Assembly: GCA_963978905.1 (NCBI GenBank)
Contig: OZ022256.1
Location: 36,566,001-36,630,000, forward strand
From: Trichostrongylus colubriformis
Taxonomy: Eukaryota; Nematoda; Chromadorea; Rhabditida; Trichostrongylidae
Direction of reading: 5' to 3'
Length of the DNA stretch: 64,000 bases
The notes below the pieces were generated by a model that ran no database searches, was not told the DNA's origin, and saw only the letters and a list, made by a program, of their open reading frames with translations. Each line of letters starts with the position of its first letter. Within the stretch, counting starts at the first letter, position 1. Below are positions 25,039 to 35,455 of the stretch, piece after piece. Position numbers and translations under genes: made by a program.

Positions 25039-25539
25039 ATGGACTATTCCTATAAGACTGCCCAGCGTGGGAGGAATAAATGCTACCGACGAAATCAACA
25101 CGCCATAACGAGAGGATCATATACAGTCAAACACACGATAAAAATACGTGATTACTGCCAATTATCGACAATACTAGGCAATCCCGATGACCATGACGAT
25201 ACTCTGCCAGAATTCGTGCTGTGCGATTATTTTCCCAGAAAATTATTTGCTTGCAAATCCAAGGCGCTTTTCAAGAGGGACCCCCATCTACTAGATAGTT
25301 TGAATTGTCTACTAGAATTTTTGATCTTGAAAAAGCAACAGCGCTACTATTCCCCTCCGAGGTCAACTGATCCATTTAGGAAAGTGCCTGTCTGTGGCGA
25401 CAGGGCTAATTTTTTGCCTTCGGGAGGATTGTCGGTCAATTTTCGCAAGGGCCCACAGATTGTGCAGGATTCGCAACTTCATGGAGCAAATATCTCACAC
25501 CATGAAAAGGGAAGCATGACTAGCCATATCCAGAACTAG
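25039..25539 (+). CDS. Open frame of 166 codons, unknown
   Basis: Starts at a true ATG and ends with TAG. The peptide is basic and polar, with no hydrophobic segment, coiled coil or recognised motif (MDYSYKTAQRGRNKCYRRNQ at the start; FKRDPHLLDSLNCLLEFLIL in the middle). Stops occur about once per 16 codons at this base composition, so a frame this long is expected roughly once in several windows by chance. No splice-site context or neighbour supports it. Listed only because it is the longest ATG frame outside a repeat. Confidence 0.15.
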   Translation: MDYSYKTAQRGRNKCYRRNQHAITRGSYTVKHTIKIRDYCQLSTILGNPDDHDDTLPEFVLCDYFPRKLFACKSKALFKRDPHLLDSLNCLLEFLILKKQQRYYSPPRSTDPFRKVPVCGDRANFLPSGGLSVNFRKGPQIVQDSQLHGANISHHEKGSMTSHIQN

Positions 25540-26270
25540 ATCTGAGGAGGAACCAAATTCATAGAGGATCATGAGATATAAAAAAAAACTTACCATTTAC
25601 TTCTATCTTTTCCTTCACATTGACCGCAGGCAGCAGGTCTGTGGCGGAGCACCCGGCCGGCAACAACTCGGCCGACACGTCAGCACGAAGGAGTTTTAGC
25701 CTGAAATCGCTTCATTTTTCCTCAGTTTTGTGTACTGCACTTATACGCTTATATACATATTTTTGTGCTCACATCTTGTGCGCATAGGTCGGCTGAGGTA
25801 TGTATAACATACGGACTGAATGCAACGAACTATCACCCTGCCCGTTGCTTAGAAGTCCACACTGAACTGTGCAGCAGTGATGGCTTTCTAATAATGTAAA
25901 ATGGCCAACTAGTAAATTCTTATCGGGTTGCATAAAAATTCGTAGATCAGCTTCTTCTCCAAAAATTGCGTAAACGACGGTCATGGTCTGAAAGAAAACT
26001 CGCACAAAGGTCATGAAACATCCCCAAAATTCTTGAGAAGTTCTTAAGCAGGTTACAATCGCTCAAAACAAGGACGGATATGTTTCCGGATTCTGCAGTA
26101 TAACTTTGAGAATTCCAATGCGACCTGCACATAACTTAAAAGCATCGTTAGGGGTGATAGAGGAATTCAGAACCAAAATGCGTCTTTCCTCAGTGGTAAG
26201 ACGACTATCAAAGAGACAGTCGGCGGTGAAAATCGGTTGTAAGGGGCACTTGAAGACTCCGGAATGCGTA
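25540..26270. other. Unassigned, with GGCCGGCAACAACTCGGCC patch
   Basis: A GC-rich patch at 25655-25690 resembles the GCAGCAACTCGCTCGGC patch just after the R1 copy at 36.5 kb, so a decayed R1 relative is possible. Otherwise nothing seen. Confidence 0.3.
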
Positions 26271-26495
26271 AATTCAGCAGACTGCGGAATATGAAAGTAG
26301 GGGTGTTCGGCAAAGTAAAAGGGAAGAAAAGATGAAATAAGAAGGCGAAAAACTCGAGAAATAAGTCGGCGGATGCCCTCTTGTTTTTCGCCCTTCTCTG
26401 CGTCAGAAGCCGATGAGGTAGATTGAGACGGGTGAAGGTCTACATGTATCAGCCGGCCGCGAACGTTGTTCCGCCCTTGCCGGCGATGAACGGCA
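26271..26495 (+). repeat. Dispersed repeat R1, copy at 26.3 kb
   Basis: Begins TTCAGCAGACTGCGGAATATG and continues with the purine-rich core, GGCGAAAAACTCGAG, then GGCTACATGT-like and CAGCCGGCCGCGAACGTTGT. The last string also closes the copy at 36945-37150. Confidence 0.75.
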
Positions 26496-26633
26496 GCATG
26501 ACTCGCAGTGCTCCGTGATCATGATAAGACCCCAAGCCGTGCTTTAAATGCGAGTTTCGCTACACATCACCTCTTCCTGATTGGTGTACTTGTTTTCAGA
26601 AAGTATGTATTACAAATTATCACTTTTTCTTGA

Positions 26634-26644
26634 CCCCCCCCCCC
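26634..26644 (-). repeat. Poly-C tract, 11 C
   Basis: Eleven C on plus, so a G run on minus. Confidence 0.95.
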
Positions 26645-27860
26645 ACAGTACTTCCAAGCTCGCTACCTAGCGTGGGTGCGTATGTGAGCGGTGGCTGCCC
26701 TCGGCCGAGCAGCGAGGGTGGAGGCACCCTCCACTGGTGGCCTAGCTGTCTTCATCATTCCTACAGAGGACGCGAAAGTACGTCCTCATGTCCTTGTTTT
26801 TAGAGGAATGGCGAATACCACGTAACCCTGTCGGCAGGAGCTATCTATAATAGCAGACATACAGGCATCATCACATCAACAACTAACAACAAGCAAATAT
26901 CCCTAGCCAGGATCAGGGGGAGGCCATAATTGAAGTGGGAGGAAGGCAAAGGAGGGGTCGTGTTTCTGAGGAATATTTCTTGTGTTTCTGAGGAATATTT
27001 CTTGACACCAGGCTCGACCCTCATCCGGCTGCAAATTCGCCGCGTATACAAGTGGCTTCACCTTGACACCGCAAAATTCCACTTCTACCTAGGAGAACAC
27101 GAGAATAGAGCAGCATGCAGCAATCGCATCCGACCAACTTCCCTTCTCATCGTTCACGTTCCTTGGACCGTTTCCTGTGCGTATCTTGTGTTTTCTTTTC
27201 TTCAAAATGTGAAATTCCACTTATCAGTACACACGTGAATCATTTATGAGCCATGCTGGGAAATTGTCTGCGAAACGCTAAGTGCGGAGACTGCGAAATA
27301 TGAACAAAAGAAAAGTGGCAGTAAAATATGAAATGTGCTGGAAAATGTCGATGAACGCTTCGCAAAGCAGCAGCGTGAGGTTGTGTTTCCACCTGCTCTT
27401 CCAATATCACCGTGGCACCGATCATGACAGTGGGGCTCTACTTCGTATGGGGCTCTACTTCGTCCTCCATAGAATGGATTCAGGATGTGATGGCAAATTA
27501 GTTTTGCTCAAAATGTATTTGGGATCTAGAATTCATACCCCACCCATATCATTTATGTGTTCGATTTGAATTTGAATATTCCTTTTTGAATTTAAATTGT
27601 GGGACGACTCAAAGGGATACTTCAAATGGTAATTTGAATTTGAGTAATGCTATGTGATGGAGCCTCATGTAAATCTGAGTATGTATAAAAGAGTCATATG
27701 CTATCACTGTCATAGCAAGTTTGTGCTGTTTAGGAGGCACCACATCAAGGTAGGTTAAACTTTGCTGCGCCTCCATCGAGGGAGTGAGGATAGGTTCCGT
27801 ATTAGAAGTGCAAATCTACTGAGCAATTTTAAAATTGTTAATGTATAGAATAGGTTGATC
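26645..27860. other. Unassigned, with short tandem duplications
   Basis: A perfect 22-bp tandem duplication (26961-26982 and 26983-27004) starts TGTTTCTGAGGAATATTTCT. A second, 15-17 bp duplication of GGGGCTCTACTTCGT lies at about 27431-27463. TTTGAATTTGAAT repeats occur at 27563-27640. No gene seen. Confidence 0.5.
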
Positions 27861-27912
27861 TATTCAGACATGAAAAAGCGCCAAGCGCCAAGCGCTTTTT
27901 CATGTCTGAATA
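27861..27912. repeat. Perfect hairpin, 21-bp arms, 10-base loop
   Basis: The arms 27861-27881 and 27892-27912 are exact reverse complements (TATTCAGACATGAAAAAGCG start). The loop CAAGCGCCAA itself repeats the GCGCCAA of the stem base. The element sits 194 bp left of the mariner at 28106. Confidence 0.9.
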
Positions 27913-28105
27913 TGCACATTCTCTAGCTCACTTGTTTCAAAAACTCGCCGGTCGAGTCATATTTTTCTTTTGTAACATTATTTGAAAACTTTTCGAGTGT
28001 TGAAACAAATTTTTATATTCAAATTACTATGGAAGTGGAGAAAGTTTTTTTCGTTTTTTTTTACTATAACTCAGTCTTTTCTCTTATCCACAGTAAAATC
28101 ATATA

Positions 28106-28939
28106 TTAGGTTGAACCATAATTTCTGTTACACCCTTGGGAAAAACTGTGGAAGCTTCGGGAGCATTTGGTAGTGGGGGGTATATGAAGCGACTGAAAAG
28201 GGCTTCTGAATAGCACATTCATATTCTCTACGGCTTCGCAATGAATTTACGGCAATTTCGAGAAAGGTGCGAAATTCACGAACACCGCCTCGGTTCCTCA
28301 GCATGCAAGGCCACTAACAAAATTAACCAGTCGATGGACCCAGGTACTGTCTCTCATATGGCGGCAGCCCGATGGCTCGATCGGCTCAAATTGAAACAGA
28401 AAAAATCTCAAAAAATTGCGTTGAGAAAAAAAAATTTTTTGAAAATTTTCAAAAAAATAGGAAACTGTTACCATTCAACACGACAGCCACTGCCGATCTC
28501 TACTGCAGGCAATTGGACACCGGAGCGGCAAAACTTACCGGAAAAATGAACCAAGACCTCTTCCTCCACGACAACGCTCACCCACATGTGGCAAAGTTGG
28601 CGTGTCAAAGGATCCAGGACCTTGGTCAAACGAAGCTCCCCCGTCCACCGTAATCTCTGGGCATGGCCCCAACTGACTACCACCTATTCCTATCTCTGAC
28701 CCACTTCCCCGACGGACGGCAGTTCAATGATGAGTATGATCTCAAAATCGACCTCCAGACTTTCTTCGACCAGAAATCCCCAGACTTCTAGAAGCAAGGC
28801 GTCTGTCATCTCCCTATTCGCTGGCATTATATTGTTGATTATAATGGTACATATTTTGTTGACTGAAGTTAGACACAAATTAAGAAAAATAAATTTGAAA
28901 TTTTTCGTCAAATGTAACAGAAATTATGGTTCAACCTAA
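28106..28939 (+). mobile_element. Mariner element A, 834 bp, internally deleted
   Basis: Perfect 26-bp inverted ends beginning TTAGGTTGAACCATAATTTC, flanked by TA on both sides (28104-28105, 28940-28941). Full mariners are about 1.3 kb, so roughly a third is missing. It contains a broken transposase on the same strand. Non-autonomous as it stands. Confidence 0.95.
28241..28866 (+). pseudogene. Mariner transposase remnant (element A)
   Basis: Encodes a defective DDD-type mariner transposase. The N-terminal helix-turn-helix is visible at about 28268-28393 (peptide SACKATNKINQSMDPGTVSH). Then the frame changes and most of the central region is lost, including the first catalytic Asp. The frame resumes at TADLYC, with HDNAHPHVA carrying the second catalytic Asp (codon 28570-28572). 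The third Asp (PTDYHLF, codon 28675-28677) is exactly 35 codons on, the D34D spacing of mariners. A TAA at about 28651 and a TAG near 28789 interrupt it. The natural stop is at 28864-28866, shortly before the right terminal repeat. It cannot make active enzyme. Confidence 0.92.
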
Positions 28940-28941
28940 TA

Positions 28942-29271
28942 GTATTCAAATCAGCTCATCGAGCCCTACAAGGTGGTCTTCTCAAATTTCCAAAAGCCAA
29001 ATTTTTACGTACGGCGGGTATTGTAGTGCCTAGCAGGAACAGAAACGACAGGCTTAAGGGTTTCTACCGATCAGCCTAGGAGGGCTGACTTTTGTCACTG
29101 TGCGAATCCTGCCCTCTTCTCCCAATACAGTTCTAACTGCTTCCTGGTAAGTGAACTTGAACCCTCTTCAAATCTACGCCTTTTTCTTCCTACAGTCACA
29201 GCTGCCATTTACACACTTTTAAAAAAGAGAATGAAATTGGTGCAGGTTTGAGCTTCGTATCAAGAAACATT
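28942..29271. other. Unassigned spacer between mariner and LTR
   Basis: No feature recognised. TTCTTCCTACAG at about 29184-29195 resembles a splice acceptor but leads into no convincing exon. Confidence 0.35.
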
Positions 29272-29276
29272 TCGGT

Positions 29277-29945
29277 TGTTGCGGCTCTCGGGCGGTTGCC
29301 CTCCAAACCGCTAGCGCAACAGCATCGTGGTTACGGGTCTCCGGACCCCGCTCCACCCGGCTGCTGTGCCTGCGGGTTGTCACTGTCCACGTGGGCTTCC
29401 CCAGGAACCATACTGCTTTCCCCACAGTATGGCCGCCGCTTCCCGGAGGTATTGGCTCCCGCACTTCTACCTATAACCTACACTCCATACGACAACAAGT
29501 ACACGGATTACAGCACCCATATTTACTATGTACATACTATTCACAATAGTCGCCCTACTCTTATCATCCTGCCCGGACTCAGGTCCGACCGTGCTCATCT
29601 CCCCAAGGGTCAACTATTGGATTACTAGCGGTAACTGCGGTAACTTCCTGCACCCTGCAGGCTATCTACCCCGCCTGCAGCCGTCCACGTCCTCGGGTGT
29701 AGCGGACGTGGGCATGCCAGCGCTCAACGCCCGACCGCACCGCGTCCATGTCGGCCTGCAGAGCGTAAGAGACAAGCTCTTACCCTCTACAGTCCAGCCT
29801 GGCATCCTAGCAGCCTTAGACCGGTGCCCTCTCCTCTCGGGGGGAAAGTGTCCAAGCACCGACTGGCAGAGGCGACCCTTTTATACGGACTGGGGGCGGG
29901 GCCGGGCGCGCGGTGCGCCCACAGGGACAGTCGCGTTCCGCGACA
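29277..29945 (-). mobile_element. Solo LTR of an LTR retrotransposon, 669 bp
   Basis: Begins TGTCGCGG on minus and ends CCGCAACA, giving the TG...CA boundary and an 8-base imperfect inverted end (7 of 8). It is flanked by the 5-bp direct repeat TCGGT (29272-29276 and 29946-29950), the normal integrase target duplication. It is plainly GC-richer than its surroundings. The minus strand carries a promoter about 60 bases from the start. No gag, pol, primer-binding site or second LTR is present, so it is most simply a solo LTR left by recombination between the two LTRs of an insertion. Whether the parent was BEL/Pao or Gypsy cannot be told from the LTR alone; the TGTYGCGG start and 5-bp duplication fit either. 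Confidence 0.85.
29877..29903 (-). promoter_or_regulatory. LTR promoter: GC box and TATA box
   Basis: On minus, GGCCCCGCCCCC (29903-29892), then TATAAAAGG (29885-29877), a strong Pol II core promoter inside the solo LTR. A plausible start site lies about 20-30 bases downstream (CCAGTCGG). Transcription would run leftwards, toward mariner A. Confidence 0.75.
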
Positions 29946-29950
29946 TCGGT

Positions 29951-30839
29951 GCCCTTTGACATCTCTTTCAAAACTGTGGAGTACGTAAACTCTAGAACGA
30001 TTATCGTTCCCTCTTGTTTGCCTACAGTCTATCATCAAATTGAGCAAAATTACAACCCCCAACTCAAAATGGTATGCAACCCCCACTACTGGGATGCTGA
30101 ACAGAAGCTTGACCCTGGTGTGATGTGTTCCCTGTTTTCAAAACTGTTGTTTTACCACAGGATTTCTTTGCAATATAAGAAGAGCCAATGAGATCATTCT
30201 ATAAACAATTTGCGACTGCATTAAGTAGTAGAAAAAAAGCAGGTAAGTATGAGCAAAGTACGTACCGGCATGCGCTTTCCGTGCGCGCCATTTTGTAGGC
30301 GGGATCGACTGCGAGTGTGCACTCGGGCGTTTGATCGAGAGGAAAAATGTCGACTACCTGGAAAAGAAAGTAATGAGTTTGCCATGGCAAAATCCATTAA
30401 ACATCTATTAGGGCACATCGAGCTCCGAGATGAATGCGACACAGAACGAGTGCCTGTTTCAGAGCCAGCTGACTTTTGTTTACTGTTGACTTTTGAGCTG
30501 TTTATTCACTGAAGTGCGTAATTCCATGCAGGATCGAGAGAAGAAGAAGGCTGCAGAGAGGAAACAGAAAAGGTTTTCCAATCTTGTCAAATGAAAAAGG
30601 AAAATCGAAAGCGGTATGGTATTGTTTTTGTTTGGTCAGGTTGTTCCATCATGCTTTTCCTTCTTCTGTACCGAACACATTCTGGCAAGCCGCTGAAGTA
30701 AAGAATCAAGAAGCTGTGGCATTGTGGGGCGGTGCATCCCATTAAGCCTAAGCCTAGACGGGAAAAAGAGTTCATTCCTTGAAGACAGCATCAGCGGTAA
30801 TGCGGTAATGGAGAAATCCATACAAGAAGTCACTCACAT
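29951..30839. other. Unassigned sequence, no gene seen
   Basis: AT-rich with short frames only. An 87-codon plus frame at 30249-30512 is unrecognised. Confidence 0.35.
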
Positions 30840-31330
30840 GGTAGTCCTGGGCCTAAGAAGGCTATCTGGGGCGAAATCCCGGTGAAAAGCGCCCCTCCAA
30901 GCTGTAGGAACCCTGCAAAACGCCGCAACCATGCAGCGGTTCCGCCTCTTGGACACAGCGGTCCCGCCTCCCGATGACGTAATTCCCGATTGACTGGGGT
31001 GAGAGCGGCCAAGAAGATGCGGCGGGATTGAAGGTTTTGCGGCGCGCTTTCGCAGTTTTAGCTTGAAGCTCACTCCAAAAAGTAGATCCTGTCGTATTTC
31101 CAAACATTCCTTTGTGTTCACTTGGCAGCATGCCAATGGGAAACTAGATCAGACTACCCGCCTTTCGACGGGAAGGTCGTCCGGGTCGAGAAACAACGGT
31201 GAGAAGACGGTCCTATTTCTCGGGTTTTTGGCCATTTCCATCCGTTTTTTCTCCACTATTCTGATACTAGGCATCTCGACTTTCATATGCACTATTTCTT
31301 TTATTTTTCGTCCGACTCCTCCCTAATGCT
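30840..31330 (-). repeat. Dispersed repeat R1 (long form), inverted copy
   Basis: About 490 bp homologous on minus to 60405-60900. Read on minus: TTAAAGGCAGC, ATATGAAAGTCGAGATG, GGAGAAAAAACGGATGGAAA, GGCCAAAAAC, CGACGACCTT-like, then AATGTTTGGAAAT and TTCAAGCTAAAA. The two long copies align base for base over long stretches with scattered substitutions. Its first ~100 bp is the core of the short R1 copies. The two copies share a possible reading frame (GMFGN.T.S.F...LQAK..KAR), but each frame is open only because the DNA is similar. Confidence 0.85.
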
Positions 31331-31638
31331 GCCTTTAATTCACTAAGGCCTCGACAGAAATATACGCTTGAGTTTGCAGGCTCACTCCAACGGATCTCTC
31401 GAGAATGTGCAGGTGAACAACTTTTTATAAGGTGCTCGCTCCCTCTCATTGTGATGGCAAACAGTCTTAGGCAAACGAGGCGATAGAGTTGGGTGGGAGG
31501 GATGAGAGAAAGCAATCCACAGGCCAATAACTTCCAGTGGTTGGCGGTGTTATACTTCGGTGGGGGGTGGGAGAGGGGGCACGCACACACTTTATGGGGT
31601 GTTATTGTTAGATTCTTATATAAAGTTACATGGTTATG

Positions 31639-31800
31639 GAGTGGACGTGGTGTAGTGACAGGTGGCGCGCACCCCCACTCGAGTAGCGCGGAATCAAATC
31701 CTGCACCAATACCATCCCATGGCAACTACACCATCCATCCCTACTGGGTAGACGAACTGGTACCAGACACTATGGGAGTATAAAAGCTTTGACTTGCCAC
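31639..31800 (+). mobile_element. tRNA-derived SINE copy, plus
   Basis: Starts GAGTGGACGTGGTGTAGTGA with the Pol III A-box-like TGGTGTAGTGACAGG, then the B-box-like GGAATCAAATCCTG. The body ACTGGTACCAGAC...GGGAGTATAAAAGC is shared with the copies at 38.5, 48 and 52 kb. The 3' half is diverged and no clear target duplication was found. Confidence 0.75.
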
Positions 31801-32928
31801 CAGCTGCTGCCCCATCAGGATTCCACTTCTAACTTCGTATGGGCATAGGTATAAAAGAAAAACAGTAGACACATCATGCCAAGGCTCCAACAAAGAAGAG
31901 CATGAGAACCTTTACCCTTTCACTTCATCATTACATCGCTAGATGGTATATAATATTATGAATCACAGATTAAGATCTTACATCAGGCACGAAGCTGTGA
32001 GCACACAGAACACGTCCGACCAGACGCCAGGTATGTTCAAGCGAACGATCTATTATCTCTTCAAAGGTGATAAATGACATTTATTTGTTTATTTATTTAT
32101 GTGTGCTGTGACGTCGCTTAGCTAATTTGGGTCATGTTTTATAGCGCAACAGTGAAGGACAACAAATACAATGGCTGGCAATTCGTGAAATGGGCCACGC
32201 ATCTCCTGCGTCGGATAACTCGTCCACATCATCAAACCTCGGATTTCCGTAACCGACAGTTACCACACAACGGACCAGATTAATCAAACACCGCGAATTA
32301 CTGACTTACGAACCGGCTTCTATTCGACTGAAGGGTTTTGGCTATTTTCCCCTTTTTCGGCTTTTTTCGCCTGCTCTACATCTCCAGCAAGAAAAAACGC
32401 TACTTGTTCACTCCGAGTAGTTGTGTTACATTTTGAAGCGCAGTGTTCACATGTTAAAGTTCTTCATGCGATAAATATCAATCATGAAAACAATAGAGTT
32501 CGATGATGTGGACGAGTTGTCCAACGCAGAAGATGCGTCGGATGGTCGACGCTAGGCCGGCAGCTACGGCCCATGGGCCCCATTAGCGAAATAGCTGCAA
32601 TGTAACGCGCCTAACGACATACACCCGATCTTTTCGCTAAGAGGAGGGTCGTATGGACGAGTTGCCTTATGGCATAATGCCAAACAATCTGGTTGAGCAT
32701 GTTATAATTGCGTGAATTATAAATTAATACAAGTAAGCGAAACAGTTGTTCTTTGGGGAATATCGTTTTCACACTACCTCAGTACTTTTTCTCCCACCAC
32801 GGCATGATGTGATTACAAATATGATTACGGTATAACACTGCGGAAGATGCAGAACTTATTCCCGTTTATATATTACTTATGGAAGTTGAGCAGCTAAAGT
32901 GACGACTACCATGCAGAATTTGAAGTGG
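31801..32928. other. Unassigned sequence, no gene seen
   Basis: Nothing recognisable. A TTTATTTATTTATG microsatellite lies near 32085-32101. Confidence 0.4.
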
Positions 32929-33216
32929 TCAGCGCTGATCAACATTTACGACAGCCTGAGCACTTCGCCCCCCCCCCCCCGCAGACTTAAGAAAGCATTT
33001 CAAGGTGTATCGTAGCGCTCGTGCGTGGGCGGAAGTGGGATTGCCGATGAAGTGTTTTTTCCTTGCGCACAACTCAGTTAGTATGTAATCTAAGAGGGAG
33101 GATGAAATGCTTGATTCGATTAGGAGCGAAATCGATCCTGTGAGCATTGCAATTGCAATTACACACACTAGCCAATGCAGTACCGAAGTTGTATAGGTAA
33201 GCTTGCAATGGGACAA
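32929..33216 (-). CDS. Candidate secreted or membrane peptide, unknown
   Basis: A 95-codon minus frame with a strong hydrophobic N-terminal segment (VLHWLVCVIAIAMLTGSISL), then a serine-rich stretch and a basic part containing CARKKHFIGN and RALRYTLKCFLK. It starts at TTG, and no in-frame ATG lies near. Its end crosses a 13-base poly-C tract (32968-32980), giving poly-Gly, so the last 15 residues are doubtful. Codons in the first 75 residues are varied and non-repetitive. No family was recognised; it may be a single exon of a secreted protein or chance. Confidence 0.2.
   Translation of the reverse strand: MSHCKLTYTTSVLHWLVCVIAIAMLTGSISLLIESSISSSLLDYILTELCARKKHFIGNPTSAHARALRYTLKCFLKSAGGGGRSAQAVVNVDQR
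32968..32980 (-). repeat. Poly-C tract, 13 C
   Basis: Thirteen C on plus, one of the longer mononucleotide G/C runs in the window. Confidence 0.95.
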
Positions 33217-34149
33217 TTTCCATGAATTTTTTTCACACAGAAAAGCGATTGATATGTCTTCTCATTCGAAGGGATAATCCTATTAGGTGATTTTTGAGCT
33301 TAATAACTTATTGTTAGGCTTTTACTGAGCTTGTGCAAAAGAATATCTTAAAAACAATCGAAAGCAACAATCTTATTGAGTGATACGAAATATTGAACTC
33401 TATTGAACTCTCGAGAGAAAGAAAGCACGGGAGTTCAATCTGCGATAAAAACGGGAGTATCAATGGCCTTCACGAGCGCGCACATTGAGGTGAATGCCAA
33501 GTGAATGTTCACAGCGGCGCCAATCTCTAAAAGACCTTCTAAGATGGTGATCTCAGTGAGAATCAGTGCCTACGTTCACTCCCTGACAGTTTTCATACTC
33601 CCAAAGAAAAGTAGTCAGAGACCACAAGCAGGAGCTATCGCAAATGGTTCTTTCAAGTCTACGGAGTAGTAACCAACAGTAAAAGTCTTGCCTCGGTGCC
33701 AACAGATCGTTCTTCGAGGACCATTCGTTATACTTTCATAAGGGGGTTTAACACGGTTCGATAAGAAAATAGTCGCGACATTTTGAAAATTTTTTCCTCT
33801 TCAAAATCTATCTTGTATTATACACCGACAACTAGGTGTTGACTTTCACAGGAAATCTTATTCATGTTTTTTTGTAGTGATATATCGAGACGTGTCTGGT
33901 ATTTGGAAATTCGAAAAAAGTGAATTCACAATGTAAGAGAAAATCAGTGAATTAGCGTCGTCTCACGCGTTGGAGCCCACACGTGGGGAGGGAGTCATCC
34001 AGGTCTTCGAGAATCGTCATTTTATAGCAGACAAGTTGGGATAATCCATATTAAGTGCCTAACTGCAGTGGGTGCCCTCTGAACGTCACCCTAGAAGTTT
34101 TGGAAGATTTCAAGAAATCACGAGGAAAATGTCGTCAAAGCTATTCCAC
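33217..34149. other. Unassigned sequence, no gene seen
   Basis: AT-rich. A short tandem TATTGAACTC occurs twice at about 33390-33410. Confidence 0.35.
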
Positions 34150-34235
34150 AGCCTAACACAATGACTAGATGGATGCTCAATGTACGACTCAGTGTTTTTG
34201 TCCTCCCAAACGAATTTGGTACCAATTGAACTACA
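34150..34235 (-). mobile_element. SINE fragment (3' half)
   Basis: About 85 bp matches the SINE body (GACTCAGTG, GTCCTCCCAAACGA, TTTGGTACCAATT). Both SINE ends are missing; an old truncated copy. Confidence 0.65.
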
Positions 34236-34934
34236 TAGCATTTCTGTCCAGATCAACTCCCGAGGTATAGTGAGATGAGTGAGATGAAGCTACTTGTGTT
34301 ACCGTCAATCCTTCCTAGGTCAAGGAATTCATGCTTTATGTTTGTGAGCCTTCTCGAATAAATTCCATTTATTCTTTAGGCAAATAACACAATTCAGTCG
34401 CTAGGCAGGTGAACGTGAAACATTGAGCAAATGGTGCCGACAGATCATTCATGCTAACTAAATATCCCATCTTCCCGATGGGCAATCAGTGACAAGTTTG
34501 ACAGTGAATGAGTTTCTTGACTTTTACATACTTCATGATACCTTAGTTGTACACGCTAAACTAGAAAAATGTGAGACTAGGTGGATAAGGGCTTCCGGCA
34601 GGTGACTGATAAGTGAAGGTTATCTTTGATTGAGAGCAGAGAATATAAATAGAGGACAGCTGCATGGAATCTATTATTAAACTTCGATGTATTCGAATGT
34701 TCAACTCGTAACTCGTACGGACACAAAAACCAGCGGTCAGAAGAATTAATCGTCAAGTAATTAGTAAATCAGTGGAAGTGCGCTAGCCGCAAAAGTAGGT
34801 ATGAGGAGGCGGTGTGTGATTGGTTATGGTCAAACATAGGGTCTTTTGAGATTCCATTTGGGAATACACCGCGATGTGAACACCTCTTGTCATTCCTCGT
34901 CTTCCTTATGTGTAACCACTCCATTGGAAAAACC

Positions 34935-35455
34935 CAGTAAATGAGTTCATTCAGTGAAGACTCGTTCAGCTCTTTCCCAGAGTAAGGGAGGAGGTCAAAG
35001 TAAACCGCGATCAAGTTAATTTTCCACTGGTTGTGCAGAATCAGAGCACTATCTCCTTATTTCCTTAAGCCTCCAACTAGTTTGCTGAACATAGGGAAAG
35101 TCACATAGTTTTTTGAATTCGAACGTCAGTTTTTTTTTCAGTTTCTTACAGGGTATAGAAAGGGTTTTCAAGAGCGTTTTGATATCACATTCCACCACAT
35201 ATGTACTAGATGTCCCCGTCACAGGTCGGAAAATGTAAATCAAATTTTTTTGTTGAATCATTGGGAAGATTGAATAGAACAGCTCATGAAAGGGGAGCCA
35301 GTAAGCGAGTTCATTCAAAAAATTGACTGTGAGAAGAGTCGTTCAGCTTCGACCCACAATACGGGAGGGGCAATCTAGACGAAACGAATTTTTCCATTGT
35401 TGGAAGGAATCAGAGCGCGACCTCCTGAATTTATTAGGCCTCCAACTAGTATGCA
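34935..35455. repeat. Diverged direct repeat, two ~160-bp units
   Basis: Units at about 34935-35095 and 35295-35455, roughly 360 bp apart, share CAGTAA.TGAGTTCATTCA, GTCGTTCAGCT, CGGGAGGGG/AAGGGAGGAG and CCTCCAACTAGT. Antisense frames across both units (34769-35014 and 35049-35318) are similar only because the DNA is duplicated. This is an old tandem duplication or two copies of a dispersed element. Confidence 0.65.

Noticed and set aside
29248..29959. Several 126-143 codon frames on plus
   Set aside because: They lie within the GC-rich solo LTR, where stops are rare; the LTR runs on the other strand.
31267..31725. 152-codon minus open frame
   Set aside because: It spans the start of the SINE and the end of an R1 copy; no motif.
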